Of a stretch of DNA of 56,698 nt, positions 10,570 to 19,177 are shown in pieces. This DNA is from Deltaproteobacteria bacterium (GTDB taxonomy: Bacteria > Desulfobacterota > Desulfomonilia > UBA1062). The translations under genes were made by a program, and so were the position numbers. Where the stretch lies: the NCBI GenBank assembly GCA_018433775.1, contig JAHDQN010000042.1, positions 1-56,698 on the forward strand, given 5' to 3'. The notes beneath the pieces are model-generated. The model saw only the letters and a program-made list of their open reading frames with translations, searched no databases and was not told the DNA's origin. Positions within the stretch are counted from its first letter, which is position 1. Each line of letters begins with the position of its first letter.

Positions 10570-13500
10570 ATGAGAGACAAGCCTCGCCGACGCACTGTAA
10601 AGGAGTCTTTTCGGGAGATCGAAGAGCGCCTGAACCTCGCCCAGGAGGCGGGTGAATTCGGCATGTGGGAGCTGAATCTCAAGACCGGCGATGCCTGGAA
10701 GACGCTGCACCACGACCGGATCTTCGGCTACGAGGAAATCCTGCCCCGCTGGACCTTCACGATGTTCCTCGACCATGTTCTTCCGGAAGACCGGGAAGGG
10801 GTCCGTGCAAGGTTCGACAGATCGGTTTCGTCGGGCACTCCCCTTGATTTCGAATGCCGGATCCTGAGAGCGGACGGCAGCGTCAGGTGGATCTGGGTGC
10901 AGGCAAAGCCCAGGCTGAACGATCGCGGCGAGGTAGTGCTCATGGCCGGGGTGGTCAAGGATGTCACCGACCGCAAGCGCATGGAAGAGTCCCTGAAGAA
11001 GAACGAGGCCCTGCTCAGGGAGACGCAGGAGATCTCGAAGACGGGCGGATGGGAGCTGGACGTCGCTACCGGCAGGATCGTCTGGACCGAGGAGATCTAC
11101 CGGATCTACGGCGTTACAAAAGACTACGATCCCAATGATGTCCGGAGGGGTCTGTCGTTTTATCATCCCGATGACCGACCCCTTCTGAAAAAGGCGCTCA
11201 GGGACGCCCGGGAAAAGGGCATACCCTATGACCTGGAGCTGAAGTTCAGAAACACGAAAGGCGAGGACCGCTGGGTCAGGACCATGGCCAGGCCGGTGAT
11301 CGAAGACGGCAGGGTGATAAGGCTCACGGGCAACCTGATGGACATCACCGAACGCAAACGAGCCGAGCTGAATCTGCGTGAGAACCGCCAGCTGACGCAG
11401 GCCCTGATCGAGAACATGATCGCTGCGGTTTATTTCAAGGATACCGGCGGGCACATCACCTTTCTGAATCATCGAACAGAACAGGATTTTCACATCCCAC
11501 GCGAGAAACTGCTGGGTAAGAAGATCTCCGATCTCCTGCCTCCGGAGATCGCCGGGCCCATCGAGGAAAAAGACCGGGAGGTGATCCGGAGCGGACAGTC
11601 CCTGGAAATGGAAGAATTCATCCGCTTCGATGACGGCGGTCACTGGTTTCTCACGAACAAGTTCCCCATCCGGGATGCTGCGGAGCATATCATCGGAATC
11701 GGCGTAATGTCCAGGGACATCACCGCCCGCAAGCTCGCAGAACAGAGACTGCGCGCGAGCGAGGAGCGTTTCCGGATCATGGCCGACAGCTCTCCGCTCG
11801 TTATCTGGGTCATGAACGCCCGGGGCGGGATCGAGTTCGTCAACTGCACCTTCCGGGAGTTCTTCGGCGTCGAGATGGATCAGCTGGTCGGGGCGAAGTG
11901 GCAGCCCCTGGTCCATCCGGACGATGTGGACAGCTACCTGGGTGCGTATATGCGGGCGGTCGAAGAACAGAAACCCTTCCATGCGCAGGCCCGGTTACGC
12001 CGAGCCGACGGGGCCTGGCGGTGGATCGAGTCGTTTGGCGCCCCATGGATTTCACCCGGGGGAAAATTCATGGGCTACGTGGGAAGCAGCCTGGACATCA
12101 CCGAACGCGTGAAGTCCGACATGAACCTGCGCACGTACCGCGACCGCCTGGAAGACATGGTCAGGGAACGGACCAGGGAGCTTGAGGTGAGCGGCGAAAA
12201 ACTCAAGCAGGAGATCGTCGAGCGCCGGAAGGCGGAAGACGCCATCCGCAGATCCGAGGAGCAGTACCGGCTGGTGGTGGAAAACGCCAATGAAGGGATC
12301 GTCATCGCGCAGGACGGGGTGTTCCGCCTGGTGAACCCCAAGCTCGCGGAGATCCTCGGCTACTCTCAGGAAGAGCTGATATCGAAGCATTTCACTCATT
12401 TCGTCCATCCGGAAGACCGGCAGATGGTCGTGGACCGCCACCGTCAACGCATGATGGGCGGGGAGATGCCGAATTTATACCCCTTCAGGGTCATCGACGG
12501 AGAAGGAAAGATCAAATGGCTCGAGATCAACGCCGTGAAGATCTCCTGGAACGGCAGGCCCGCCACGCTGAACTTCCTGACCGACATCACCAGGCGCATC
12601 CGGATGGAAGAGGACAGGAAGAAGATGGAAGCCCAGCTTTCCCAGACCCAGAAGATCGAGGCCCTGGGCACCTTTGCCGGCGGGATCGCCCACGACCTGA
12701 ACAACATCCTCTACCCCATCATCATCAATATCGAGATGCTCCTCGCCGACACCGAGGAAGGCTCCGATATCCACGACACACTCAAACAGATCCTGGGCGC
12801 CGCGTACCGGCAGCGCGATCTGGTGAAGCAGATCCTGGCCTTCAGCAGGGGGAGCGAGCAGAAGATGAAACCGGTGAGAGTCGGACCCCTGCTGCAGGAG
12901 ACCTTTTCCCTGTTGAGGTCTTCCCTGCCGAGCACTATCGAGCTGCGTTCGCACATCGATGCCGTCCCGGATACGGTCATGGGAGATCCCACGCAGATCC
13001 AGCAGATCATTCTCAACCTGAGCAAAAATGCCGCGGAATCGCTGGATGCCCAAAAAGGGGTCGTCGAGGTGGGCCTGACGCGCACCCGCCTGGATCCGGT
13101 GGAACCCTTCCAGTCCCTGAAACAGGGCGATTACCTGAAGCTCACGGTTCGGGATAACGGGCGGGGCATACCGCCCCGGATTATCGACCGGCTCTTCGAG
13201 CCGTTTTTCACCACCAAAGAGGTGGGAAAGGGCATCGGCATGGGGCTGCCGGTGGCACACGGGATCGCAAAAAAACTGGGCGGGTCCATCACGGTGGACA
13301 GCGAGCCGGGCAAAGGTTCGATCTTTACGGTATACCTGCCGGCAGTGGAAGAACAGCCCCGATCAAAGCCCGCTTCGGGACAGAAACAGCGGAGGCCCGG
13401 AAAAAAACGCGCCATCCTCCTGGTTGATGACGAGCAGATCATCCTCTCCAGCATGCAGCGGGTCCTCGAGCGTTCGGGATACGCCGTGGTATCCGCGCGG

Positions 13501-13770
13501 AGCGGGCAGGAGGCAGTGGAGCTCTTTGAAGAGGACCCGCAGAGGTTTCAGCTCGTCATCACCGACCTGACCATGCCCGGGATAGACGGCCGGGAGCTCG
13601 TCAAGAGGATCATGGCGACCCGCCCCAAGACCCCGGTGATCCTGAGCACCGGCTATGGAGACGTGATCACCGAGCAGGAGGCGAAATCCCTGGGTATCCG
13701 GTATATGCTGCTCAAGCCGCCCAACACCGGTGAGCTCAGGTCGGTCATCCACCGGGTGCTCGAGGAATGA
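10570..13770 (+). CDS. Hybrid sensor histidine kinase with five PAS domains and a receiver
   Basis: A 1066-residue cytoplasmic hybrid kinase with no transmembrane segment that I can see. Order: five PAS/PAC units, each ending in a D-[IV]-T-x-R-type linker (about residues 15-140, 140-260, 270-390, 395-520 and 560-690), a coiled-coil stretch (RDRLEDMVRERTRELEVSGE) between the fourth and fifth, a dimerisation helix with the phosphoacceptor GGIAHDLNN (His708), an ATPase domain (ILNLSKNAAESL, VRDNGRGIP, FEPFFTTKEVGKG), then a C-terminal receiver (LLVDDEQI, Asp999 in TDLTMPG, lysine in LLKPPN). No output regulator is adjacent. The start has only a weak upstream purine stretch. Confidence 0.93.
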   Translation: MRDKPRRRTVKESFREIEERLNLAQEAGEFGMWELNLKTGDAWKTLHHDRIFGYEEILPRWTFTMFLDHVLPEDREGVRARFDRSVSSGTPLDFECRILRADGSVRWIWVQAKPRLNDRGEVVLMAGVVKDVTDRKRMEESLKKNEALLRETQEISKTGGWELDVATGRIVWTEEIYRIYGVTKDYDPNDVRRGLSFYHPDDRPLLKKALRDAREKGIPYDLELKFRNTKGEDRWVRTMARPVIEDGRVIRLTGNLMDITERKRAELNLRENRQLTQALIENMIAAVYFKDTGGHITFLNHRTEQDFHIPREKLLGKKISDLLPPEIAGPIEEKDREVIRSGQSLEMEEFIRFDDGGHWFLTNKFPIRDAAEHIIGIGVMSRDITARKLAEQRLRASEERFRIMADSSPLVIWVMNARGGIEFVNCTFREFFGVEMDQLVGAKWQPLVHPDDVDSYLGAYMRAVEEQKPFHAQARLRRADGAWRWIESFGAPWISPGGKFMGYVGSSLDITERVKSDMNLRTYRDRLEDMVRERTRELEVSGEKLKQEIVERRKAEDAIRRSEEQYRLVVENANEGIVIAQDGVFRLVNPKLAEILGYSQEELISKHFTHFVHPEDRQMVVDRHRQRMMGGEMPNLYPFRVIDGEGKIKWLEINAVKISWNGRPATLNFLTDITRRIRMEEDRKKMEAQLSQTQKIEALGTFAGGIAHDLNNILYPIIINIEMLLADTEEGSDIHDTLKQILGAAYRQRDLVKQILAFSRGSEQKMKPVRVGPLLQETFSLLRSSLPSTIELRSHIDAVPDTVMGDPTQIQQIILNLSKNAAESLDAQKGVVEVGLTRTRLDPVEPFQSLKQGDYLKLTVRDNGRGIPPRIIDRLFEPFFTTKEVGKGIGMGLPVAHGIAKKLGGSITVDSEPGKGSIFTVYLPAVEEQPRSKPASGQKQRRPGKKRAILLVDDEQIILSSMQRVLERSGYAVVSARSGQEAVELFEEDPQRFQLVITDLTMPGIDGRELVKRIMATRPKTPVILSTGYGDVITEQEAKSLGIRYMLLKPPNTGELRSVIHRVLEE

Positions 13771-13847
13771 GTCCGGGGTTGCCCGTGAAATATGGCATCA
13801 GGTGATGAATACATGGCTGCGCCGCCGTCCATACCGAGTCGCTGCTA

Positions 13848-13876
13848 TTGCGTTTAATCCTGTATCTTCTTATAGT
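13848..13876 (+). promoter_or_regulatory. Candidate sigma70 promoter for the SCP2-glycyl radical enzyme gene
   Basis: TTGCGT at 13848-13853, a 17-bp spacer and TATAGT at 13871-13876. The implied transcript begins about 10 nt before the ATG at 13892, which argues against starting this gene further upstream. Confidence 0.5.
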
Positions 13877-13891
13877 AATTTCAGGTTTGCC

Positions 13892-16800
13892 ATGAAGAGA
13901 CCATCAGGCATCATGCCGTTGAACCTCATCACCCGCGCGGCTCTGGGTGCTGTTGCCCTTGCGTTCAACCACGGAAAACGCCTGAGGCGGCACCTGAAAA
14001 GCCCGGAAGGATGGATCGACTTTTCGGTGGGAATCCGCACCCGGACAGGCACTGTGGCCCAGACCATCATCTTCCGCCAGGGAAAAGTCAGGGTGGTCCG
14101 CGGCATCGGCGGAGATGCCGACGTGGTCGTGAACGCGGCCGATGACGCAGCACTCAAAGAGCTCGCCACGGCACGGCCCGGTGAGGTGCTCACCATGATG
14201 CTCAGGAACAGGCTCGCCATCGAGGGGAATGCGGCATACCTGCAGCTTTTCATCCATTATCTCTCCATCCTCTCAGTCCGCAGGCACAAGAAGATGCTTG
14301 GAAGACTGCACAGGGAAGAAGCCGTGCAGCGCGAAAGGGAATCCTGCACGGACCGGCCCGATATATCGCAGAGACCGAGTCTTCCTTCGCGTTCGCCTCG
14401 AAGGACTGACGAGGGTGGGGCTGTTCCCCTGAAGCCTGCTGCGGGAAAGAGACCAGGGCTTGACCCGGGATTCATACCGTTGATCGACCGGCGAAAAGAG
14501 CACCTGAAGGCCCACCGTCTCGAGGACAGGAACGTCGCGTACCTCCATGATCCCTATCTCTCCCACCTCGATCTGGGCGATTTTCCCCGTCTGGAGCTCC
14601 TCCTGCACAAAAACCGCACCTCAAGGCCCGAGATCTGTGCCGAGCGGCCAATGCTGCTGACCCGGTGGTACCGGGAAAACGGCTTCGAAGAGGCGAGCCC
14701 GGGCAGGCCGTGGCACCCGGTGCTCCGGCAGGGCCTGGCATTCGAACACCTGATGCGGTGCAAGAAACCGGTCATTGCTCAGGCACAGCTCCTGGCCGGC
14801 TCCACCACGACCAACCCGGTGTGCGGGGTGGTCGTGTATCCGGACGCCCAGGCAACCATGATCTGGGGCGAGCTGAACACGGTGGACCAACGGCCCCTGA
14901 ATCCGTACAACATAAGCGCCGAGACCATCGAGACCCTGAACGACGTCTTCCCCTTCTGGATGGAACGGTCCTTCCACCAGTGGGTCAACAGGACCTACAA
15001 CCGGCCGCTTTGCTTAAGGCTCAGCGAGCGCTTCGTGGCCATGGTCTGCTCAAAGGCCGTGTGCGTGTCGCACACCGTTCCGGGCCTGATAACCGTTCTG
15101 GAAAAGGGCACGAGCGGTCTGATCGAAGACATCAGGCGCAGTCTTCGGGACGATTCCCTGGACGAGGACGGGCGCGCCGCCCTGGAGGGCATGGCGCACA
15201 GCCTCAAAGGCCTTGAGGCGTATGCCTCGAATCTTGCCTCGGAGGCCAAGCTTCAGGCAGCGAAGGCTGCCGATCCCGCCCGCAGGCGGGAGCTGCTGCA
15301 CATGGCCCGCGTGTGCGAACGCGTCCCCCGCATGCCGGCGTCCACCCTGGACGAGTCGGTCCAGAGCATCTGTACCACCTGGGTCGGCATGCACATGGAA
15401 AACACCAATGCCGGGCTCTCGCCGGGACGGCTGGATCAGTTGCTGCAGCCGTACTACCTGGCCGACCTTAAGGGGATCGATCCCGGAGAAGGGCACGAGG
15501 CCTATATCAGGCATGCGGTGGAGCTCATCGGCTGCCTTTTCCTGCGAATCTGCGACCACATGCCGCTCTCACCCGACATCGGCAACATCCTCTTCGGCAC
15601 GTCCCCGCCCAACCAGGTCATCACCTTGGGAGGCGTCACCCCTCAAGGCGAGGACGGGGTCAACGACATGACCTATATCTTCCTGAAGGTCACCGAAATG
15701 CTCGCCCTGCCCGATCCCAACATCAACGCCCGCATCAACATCGAGAAGAACAGCGAAACATACATCCGCAGACTCTGCGAGGTGAACTTCACCACCTCGG
15801 CCACACCTTCCCTGCACAACGACTCCGCAATCTTCGCAGCCCTGAAGCAGCACAGCTACCCGCAGGAGCACATCAATGACTGGAGCGCCACCGGGTGCGT
15901 GGAACCCACCATCCCGGGCCGGCACAACGGCCACACCGGCGCGATCATGATCAACCTGGTGGCGGCCCTGGAAATGGCCCTGAACAACGGCGGGCATCCC
16001 CTCATGGACCTGGACCTCGGCCCGAAAACCGGGCAGGTCGAAGACTTCGCCACCTTCGAGCAGTTCTTCGCGGCCTTTGCCGCCCAGCTCGAATTCCTGG
16101 TCGCCCAGGCCGTGGAGCTGAACAACCGGTATGCAGAAGCCCATGCCCGCCTGCGTCCAACCCCCTTCCTCAGCTCCACCATCGAGGGCTGTATCGAGCA
16201 TGCCCGGGACATGACCTCAGGCGGAGCCCGCTACAACACCTCGGGCACCGCGAACATCGGTCTGGCAGACATCACCGACAGCCTCACGGCGATCAGGAAG
16301 CTGGTCTTCGGCGAAGGCCGGGTCGGGTTCCGTGAGCTGAAAGAGGCCCTTGACTCCGACTTCCGCGACGCCCCTGCCCTGCACGCCCTTGTGCGGAACA
16401 GGGTGCCGCTGTTCGGCTCGGGCAATCCTGAGGCGCTTCGCATGGCCAACCGCGTGGCATGCCTTGTCCACGATCTCTTCTCCCAGCACCGCAACACCCG
16501 CGGGGGCGGATACACCACCGGCTTCTGGTCCATGTCGCAACATACGGCCTACGGCAACCTCTCCGGGGCCCTGCCCTCGGGCAGGCTCTCGGGCATGCCC
16601 TTCACCCCGGGCCTCACCCCCGAGCCGCATGCCAGCAGGAATTACCTGGATTTCATCTCGGACGTGGCCAGGCTCAAGCCTGAGTACATGGACAACAACA
16701 TGGCCTTCAACGTCAAGCTCTCGCCCTCCCCGGCAGACAGCCGCGAGAGGATCGTGGCCAACATGGCGGGCTATGTGAAGGCCTACTGCCGCCTGGGTGG

Positions 16801-16972
16801 CATGCAGATGCAGTTCAACGTGGTGGACTCCCGCGTGCTCAGAGACGCCATGGCAAACCCGGATCGCTACCGGGACCTGATCGTGAGGATCTCGGGCTAC
16901 AACGCCTACTTCGTGGCTCTGAACCGCAGGCAGCAGCTCGAGCTCATCGGCCGGGCCGAGTACGGAGTGTAG
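13892..16972 (+). CDS. SCP2-domain/glycyl radical enzyme fusion (PFL-like superfamily)
   Basis: A 1026-residue anaerobic radical enzyme with an unusual N-terminus. Residues 1-150 look like an SCP2 lipid/acyl-CoA-binding domain (VRGIGGDADVVVNAADDAA, then RNRLAIEGNAAYLQLF). The rest is a full glycyl radical enzyme: WGELNTVDQRPLNPYNIS, the active-site Cys669 in ATGCVEPTIPG, and the radical Gly1002 in VRISGYNAYF close to the C-terminus. The Cys-x-Glu pair (C669, E671) is the arrangement of diol dehydratase and choline lyase type enzymes; pyruvate formate-lyase has Cys-Cys instead. The ATG at 13892 was chosen from the promoter and the domain start; ATG 13913 is an alternative. No radical-SAM activating enzyme is nearby. 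Substrate unknown; the SCP2 domain suggests a hydrophobic one. Confidence 0.87.
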   Translation: MKRPSGIMPLNLITRAALGAVALAFNHGKRLRRHLKSPEGWIDFSVGIRTRTGTVAQTIIFRQGKVRVVRGIGGDADVVVNAADDAALKELATARPGEVLTMMLRNRLAIEGNAAYLQLFIHYLSILSVRRHKKMLGRLHREEAVQRERESCTDRPDISQRPSLPSRSPRRTDEGGAVPLKPAAGKRPGLDPGFIPLIDRRKEHLKAHRLEDRNVAYLHDPYLSHLDLGDFPRLELLLHKNRTSRPEICAERPMLLTRWYRENGFEEASPGRPWHPVLRQGLAFEHLMRCKKPVIAQAQLLAGSTTTNPVCGVVVYPDAQATMIWGELNTVDQRPLNPYNISAETIETLNDVFPFWMERSFHQWVNRTYNRPLCLRLSERFVAMVCSKAVCVSHTVPGLITVLEKGTSGLIEDIRRSLRDDSLDEDGRAALEGMAHSLKGLEAYASNLASEAKLQAAKAADPARRRELLHMARVCERVPRMPASTLDESVQSICTTWVGMHMENTNAGLSPGRLDQLLQPYYLADLKGIDPGEGHEAYIRHAVELIGCLFLRICDHMPLSPDIGNILFGTSPPNQVITLGGVTPQGEDGVNDMTYIFLKVTEMLALPDPNINARINIEKNSETYIRRLCEVNFTTSATPSLHNDSAIFAALKQHSYPQEHINDWSATGCVEPTIPGRHNGHTGAIMINLVAALEMALNNGGHPLMDLDLGPKTGQVEDFATFEQFFAAFAAQLEFLVAQAVELNNRYAEAHARLRPTPFLSSTIEGCIEHARDMTSGGARYNTSGTANIGLADITDSLTAIRKLVFGEGRVGFRELKEALDSDFRDAPALHALVRNRVPLFGSGNPEALRMANRVACLVHDLFSQHRNTRGGGYTTGFWSMSQHTAYGNLSGALPSGRLSGMPFTPGLTPEPHASRNYLDFISDVARLKPEYMDNNMAFNVKLSPSPADSRERIVANMAGYVKAYCRLGGMQMQFNVVDSRVLRDAMANPDRYRDLIVRISGYNAYFVALNRRQQLELIGRAEYGV

Positions 16973-17032
16973 TCTGTTTCGCGGCCGTAAAAAGGAACGG
17001 GCAACCTCCTCTTTCCCTGCGGATTGGGATGC

Positions 17033-17641
17033 TCACTCCCGGGTCCTGACCGGCTTCCACATCTCCCACACCCTGCCCACGAGTTCAACGGCGGGCTTGA
17101 GAACCGTCATGCCCGGCTTCCAGTCAGCGGGGGTGAACTCCTTTTCCTTGCTCTCCCTCACGATCTGAAAGGCATGGATTTGCCGGATGATCTCGTCGGT
17201 GCTCCGTCCCACGACCGAGGTGAGCACCTGGTATCCCTGGATCACGCCGTCGGGATCGATGATGAACGTCCCCCTTAAGTCAACGGCCGTATCTTCGTTG
17301 TACACGTTGTATTCCCGCCCGATCGCCCCGCCGGGGTCGGAGAGCATGGGAAAGGGAACGCCTCCGGGTACCATCTTCGAGAGCTCGCTCTCGTTCCAGA
17401 CCTTGTGGACATACACGCTGTCGACGCTCAGCGAGAGCACCTCGGCGCCGAGCCCGCGGAACTCGTCGTATCGATCGGCAACTGCCGATATCTCGGTGGC
17501 TCAGACAAAGGTGTAGTCGCCCCCGTAGAAGTACAGCACCACCCACTGCTCCCGGTACCGGGAGAGCTCGACGTGCGTGAACCTCCCCTGATAATATGCC
17601 GGCGCCGCAAAGTCCGGGGCAGGCTTTCCCGCCTTGATCAT
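17033..17641 (-). CDS. Selenocysteine peroxiredoxin (PrxU-like), in-frame UGA read as Sec
   Basis: The frame runs from ATG 17641 (GGAGGTGAG upstream) to the TGA at 17033, with one internal TGA at 17503-17501. The context reads YFYGGDYTFV-U-ATEISA, exactly where peroxiredoxins carry their peroxidatic Cys (FYPxDFTFVCPTEI). So Sec47 would reduce peroxides. The rest is a normal 202-residue Prx1/AhpC-like protein (VGRSTDEIIRQIHAFQ; EFTPADWKPG). The resolving Cys expected before PADWKPG is Thr, and there is no cysteine at all in the protein, so it would act as a 1-Sec enzyme reduced by an external thiol. A SECIS-like hairpin starts 11 nt after the UGA. Automated calling would split or truncate this gene. 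Confidence 0.9.
17474..17489 (-). promoter_or_regulatory. Bacterial SECIS-like stem-loop for the selenoperoxiredoxin
   Basis: On the coding strand a palindromic stem ATCGGC/GCCGAT closes an AGUU loop (GU in the loop). It begins 11 nt after the UGA codon, the spacing that SelB-dependent bacterial SECIS elements use. It lies inside the coding region, as bacterial SECIS elements do. Confidence 0.75.
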
Positions 17642-17773
17642 GGTTCTCACCTCCATCACCTGTTCTCTTCAAGTATAATTCTCTTGCCTGCTGCCTGTGT
17701 TCTCAAGAACGGTCATGGAGATCATGAACGGTGCGACAGCTCCGGTGAGACAGCTCCGGAATACCATACTCCG

Positions 17774-19066
17774 CTAGAGATACAGCGGGATCTTCTCATC
17801 CTGCGCGCCGTTCGTCTCCTCCTCGCGATTCTTTTCCTCCCACATCTCCACGAGGTAGTCCTTCTGGGCCTCGAAGCTCCTTGCCTGTTCCTCCACGAGC
17901 TCCTCGGCCTGCCGGGAGTCCATATCCTTCGACTGGTTCACGAAGGATGCCACCCGCCCGTAGTACAGGGGCTCAACCAGCTCCACGAGCTTGTAGCGGT
18001 TTGTCTTCCAGGCATGGAAGGTCGCGGCGAGCTCATAGAGGATCTGCACCCAGGTCTCGATGGGCAGGGTGAACTCGTCCGTGCTCAGCCTTGCGGCGTT
18101 TTCGATCTCCTGATAGCACCGGGGGCAGAAGATCTGCTTCCACAACACCCCGAAATGCCGGAACCCTGCCCGGAACTTCTCGACCAGGGCGTCCAGATTG
18201 ACGTCCACAACCTCCGGCTCTGCATATTCCTTCATGCCGAAGGTCTCCACTGCGGCACTGCCCTGGACATCCTTCCAGAAGTCCTCGTAGACCTCCATGA
18301 GATTGAACAGGGTCCAGGTCACCTGCCGGAACATGGGGCCCAAGTGCGTGGACGGGTCCTTGGCGTCGTGGATCTTCACCCCCAGGTTCGACTGGCAGAT
18401 CCGGAAATTGTTGGTGATGGCCGAGGTGGTCATCCAGATGTCGATCCCGAAGCGGGCCACGTCAGTGCTCCAGACCGCCTGGTCCGCATAAAATCCGGCC
18501 ACCTCGCGGGAAAAGGCGAAATCCCCCCCGATGGGCTGGCGGATCCGTTTGCCGTAGAGGGTGCGGGTGAGGTTGTAGACAATGTTGTTGGTGATGGTGC
18601 CGTCATACTTGTGCCGCATGTAGACCGGGGCCACGAACTGGTAATCCCGCTCCAGCACCGGCTCCAGGAGATACTCTATCCAGTCCGAGGTGATGCTCCG
18701 GATATCGGAGTCCACCACGGCGCATACCTTGACGTTCAGCCGGTCGGCCGCCTCGAACACGGAACGCAGCGCCGTGCCCTTGCCTCCCGGGCCCCGGTAG
18801 ATGGAGATGAGCTTCTCCTGCCAGGGCTTGATCTGAAACTCCTTTGCGACCTCCCGCGAATCGTCGGTCGAGCCGCCGTCCGCAATGAAGATCACGCTGC
18901 GCCTGTCACGGTAGTGCTTGTCAAGACCATGGGACACCATCTGGATGACGTGTGCGATGGTGGTCTCGTTGTTGTAGCAGGGGATGCCGACCAGAATGTC
19001 CGCCGACTCGATCTCTTCGATCCTTTTTGCCGTATAGCCCCGAAGAGCCGTATTGTAATTGACCAT
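17774..19066 (-). CDS. GT-A glycosyltransferase, possibly glycerate-type osmolyte synthase
   Basis: A 430-residue nucleotide-sugar transferase. Residues 21-125 form a GT-A domain: DILVGIPCYNNETTI, FIADGGSTDDS, RGPGGKGTALRS and the metal-binding DSD at residues 119-121. A long C-terminal part (about 190-430) is mostly helical with CPRCYQEIEN, followed by an acidic, coiled-coil-like tail. The PGGKG plus DSDI combination resembles mannosyl- or glucosylglycerate and glucosyl-3-phosphoglycerate synthases, so a compatible-solute role is plausible but unproven. The ATG at 19066 follows GGAGAGGG; a longer frame to 19141 lacks support. It lies downstream of citrate synthase on the same strand. Confidence 0.75.
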   Translation of the reverse strand: MVNYNTALRGYTAKRIEEIESADILVGIPCYNNETTIAHVIQMVSHGLDKHYRDRRSVIFIADGGSTDDSREVAKEFQIKPWQEKLISIYRGPGGKGTALRSVFEAADRLNVKVCAVVDSDIRSITSDWIEYLLEPVLERDYQFVAPVYMRHKYDGTITNNIVYNLTRTLYGKRIRQPIGGDFAFSREVAGFYADQAVWSTDVARFGIDIWMTTSAITNNFRICQSNLGVKIHDAKDPSTHLGPMFRQVTWTLFNLMEVYEDFWKDVQGSAAVETFGMKEYAEPEVVDVNLDALVEKFRAGFRHFGVLWKQIFCPRCYQEIENAARLSTDEFTLPIETWVQILYELAATFHAWKTNRYKLVELVEPLYYGRVASFVNQSKDMDSRQAEELVEEQARSFEAQKDYLVEMWEEKNREEETNGAQDEKIPLYL

Positions 19067-19177
19067 CCGCGCCCTCTCCTTTCCTCTCTTCCTGCCCCGG
19101 ACTTTTTCCCCCGGGGCATTTCCCAGAACATATACAGCCACGCGAGCGAGTCAACAGGAAATTGGCATTCTCTGCTC

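Noticed and set aside
17501..17503. Reading the peroxiredoxin TGA as a frame-breaking mutation (pseudogene)
   Set aside because: The UGA falls exactly on the peroxidatic residue, the flanking sequence is intact on both sides, and a SECIS-like hairpin follows at the expected distance.
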